This document shows, piece by piece, positions 63,019 to 64,000 of a stretch of 64,000 nt of DNA. Within the stretch, counting starts at the first letter, position 1; every line of letters begins with the position of its first letter. The position numbers and the translations under genes are program-made. The DNA is from Toxotes chatareus (lineage: Eukaryota; Chordata; Actinopteri; Toxotidae). The stretch is from NCBI GenBank assembly GCA_016801885.1, contig CM028898.1, forward strand, positions 3,889,677 to 3,953,676, given 5' to 3'. The notes beneath the pieces are model-generated. The model made no database searches. It was not told the origin of the DNA and worked only from the letters and a program-made list of their open reading frames with translations.

Positions 63019-64000
63019 CAAGAGCCAGTGAAGAGAAACATATAGGTTAAAGACTCAGGGTGGTGGAGATGAGAGGGAGTCGACCATTCCCAGTGGTGAA
63101 ATCTAATGCATCTTAAGGGACTGAGGATAATTGAGATCATTTCCAATCAGAACCGCTCCCACTTCTCCTCCTCCCCCTTTACATCCTTCCCTTTCTTCTC
63201 TTGCCATCCCTTCCTTCATTAACACCTCTCCTCCTGCAGCAGGTAGTTTCTGAGTCACTCTGACAGGTGAGTTTGTGACACTGACCAAAAAAAAAAAATC
63301 TTTTACCTCAATTTCCACTATGCTACTGTAGCTAACCTTTGAGTGGGTCTTCAACTTGCAGACAAATCCATCCACACATAACCGCGAGCTAAATACCATG
63401 TTAGCTGCTCCCATCACACGCCAGCCGAACGATTGCTGACTCTGAACTGCAGGCACATGTTAGTTCCCTGCAGCGTTTGAAGCCTTTTTTGCAGACCCTC
63501 TCTCTCCACAAACACAATCTTCCAACAGTAATGTACAATTTGTTCCTAAAATGCTTGATGATGGGGAAAACAACAATAATAAAAAACATGTGGCTCCATG
63601 TTTTAATGTATTGGCATGTTAGTGCATGCAACGGACAGAAAATCCAGTCAAAAAGTGCGATCGGAATGACATTAAAAAAACCAAGAGTCTGTCTTTAGTT
63701 ACTGAGGCTTGAAATTAAGATCAGTATATGATTCATAAACCACAGTAATGGATCTTTTGCTTAGCTCTGTTTGTTCTTTCAATAAAGCTATGCATGCAAA
63801 TATACACAGCAAATAAACCACCCACAAATCGCATTACTTACTCACTGTTTGCTTTGGTCCCCTAAGTAGTTTTAGAAGGGTATTTACATGTTGTTTCTTA
63901 GAGCCGGAGGGTGAAGGTGGGAGTCACTGGCTAGGCCTCAAAACATGGGACTGTACTGATAAAAATCTGTCCACAAACAGAAACTGATAACTGGGGTGAA

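Larger units (their letters stand above)
35926..64000 (-). other. cacna1g: Intron upstream of the S1 exon (partial; 5' end beyond window)
   Basis: About 28 kb with no exon I can support. It holds CA/TG repeats (for example 46400-46439, 47001-47026, 61103-61147), poly(A/T) tracts, purine-rich stretches (44660-44840, 51600-51790, 62850-63018) and a few patches with a non-repetitive, homeobox-site-like look (40500-40700, 53400-53660, 54350-54530). I searched by eye on the minus strand for the N-terminal exon that should end in Cys-Asn-Pro before WFE and did not find it, so the first coding exon is probably beyond 64000. The longest open frames here (41346-41798 minus, 42254-42811 plus) match nothing I recognise. 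Confidence 0.75.

Noticed and set aside
62585..63021. Open frames on both strands across the purine-rich stretch
   Set aside because: Lys/Glu/Arg or Ser/Phe/Leu runs caused by composition; no conserved protein text.
1..64000. CRISPR arrays, operons, ribosome binding sites, tRNA or rRNA genes
   Set aside because: The window is vertebrate nuclear intron; no spaced repeats of CRISPR type and no convincing tRNA A/B boxes were found.

Overview
This window is intronic vertebrate DNA, almost certainly from a teleost fish. It is AT-rich, full of (CA)n, (GA)n and poly(A/T) tracts, and has no dense run of open reading frames. It carries a decayed Tc1-type DNA transposon and several dispersed repeats that I recognise from memory as common in spiny-rayed fish. 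Only one host gene can be supported: a low-voltage-activated (T-type) calcium channel alpha-1 subunit, best matched to cacna1g (Cav3.1), on the minus strand. Three consecutive short exons of homologous domain I are present: 35811-35925 (segment S1 and S1-S2 loop), 23738-23871 (S2 and S3) and 9274-9371 (S3 end, S4 voltage sensor and start of the S4-S5 linker). Their reading phases join exactly: A / phase 0 / GG+G / A. All three donors are GT.

Layout from transcript 5' to 3' (high to low coordinates): 35926-64000 is intron upstream of the S1 exon. I found neither its 5' splice site nor the N-terminal exon, so the intron should extend past the right edge. 23872-35810 (about 11.9 kb) and 9372-23737 (about 14.4 kb) are the next two introns. 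1-9273 is part of the intron leading to the S5/pore exon, which lies beyond the left edge. No promoter, start codon or polyadenylation site of the gene was identified.

Two splice signals stand out. The S1 exon is preceded by a perfect U12-type branch site (TTCCTTAAC) and an AC 3' end, so the upstream intron looks like a minor-spliceosome AT-AC intron. The S4 exon has a (GA/CT)n microsatellite 11 bases from its acceptor; on the transcript strand it forms the pyrimidine tract.

The intron at 9372-23737 holds a 1583-bp Tc1/mariner element (11660-13242) with identical 30-bp terminal inverted repeats and TA flanks. Its DD34E transposase has two frameshifts, a late stop and a lost first catalytic Asp. 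A foldback-type repeat family appears at 8450-8695 and again at about 11300-11605. The remaining DNA is simple repeats, other dispersed repeat fragments, a few stretches that resemble conserved non-coding DNA, and unremarkable intron. Homology calls rest on remembered family sequences; no database search was possible.
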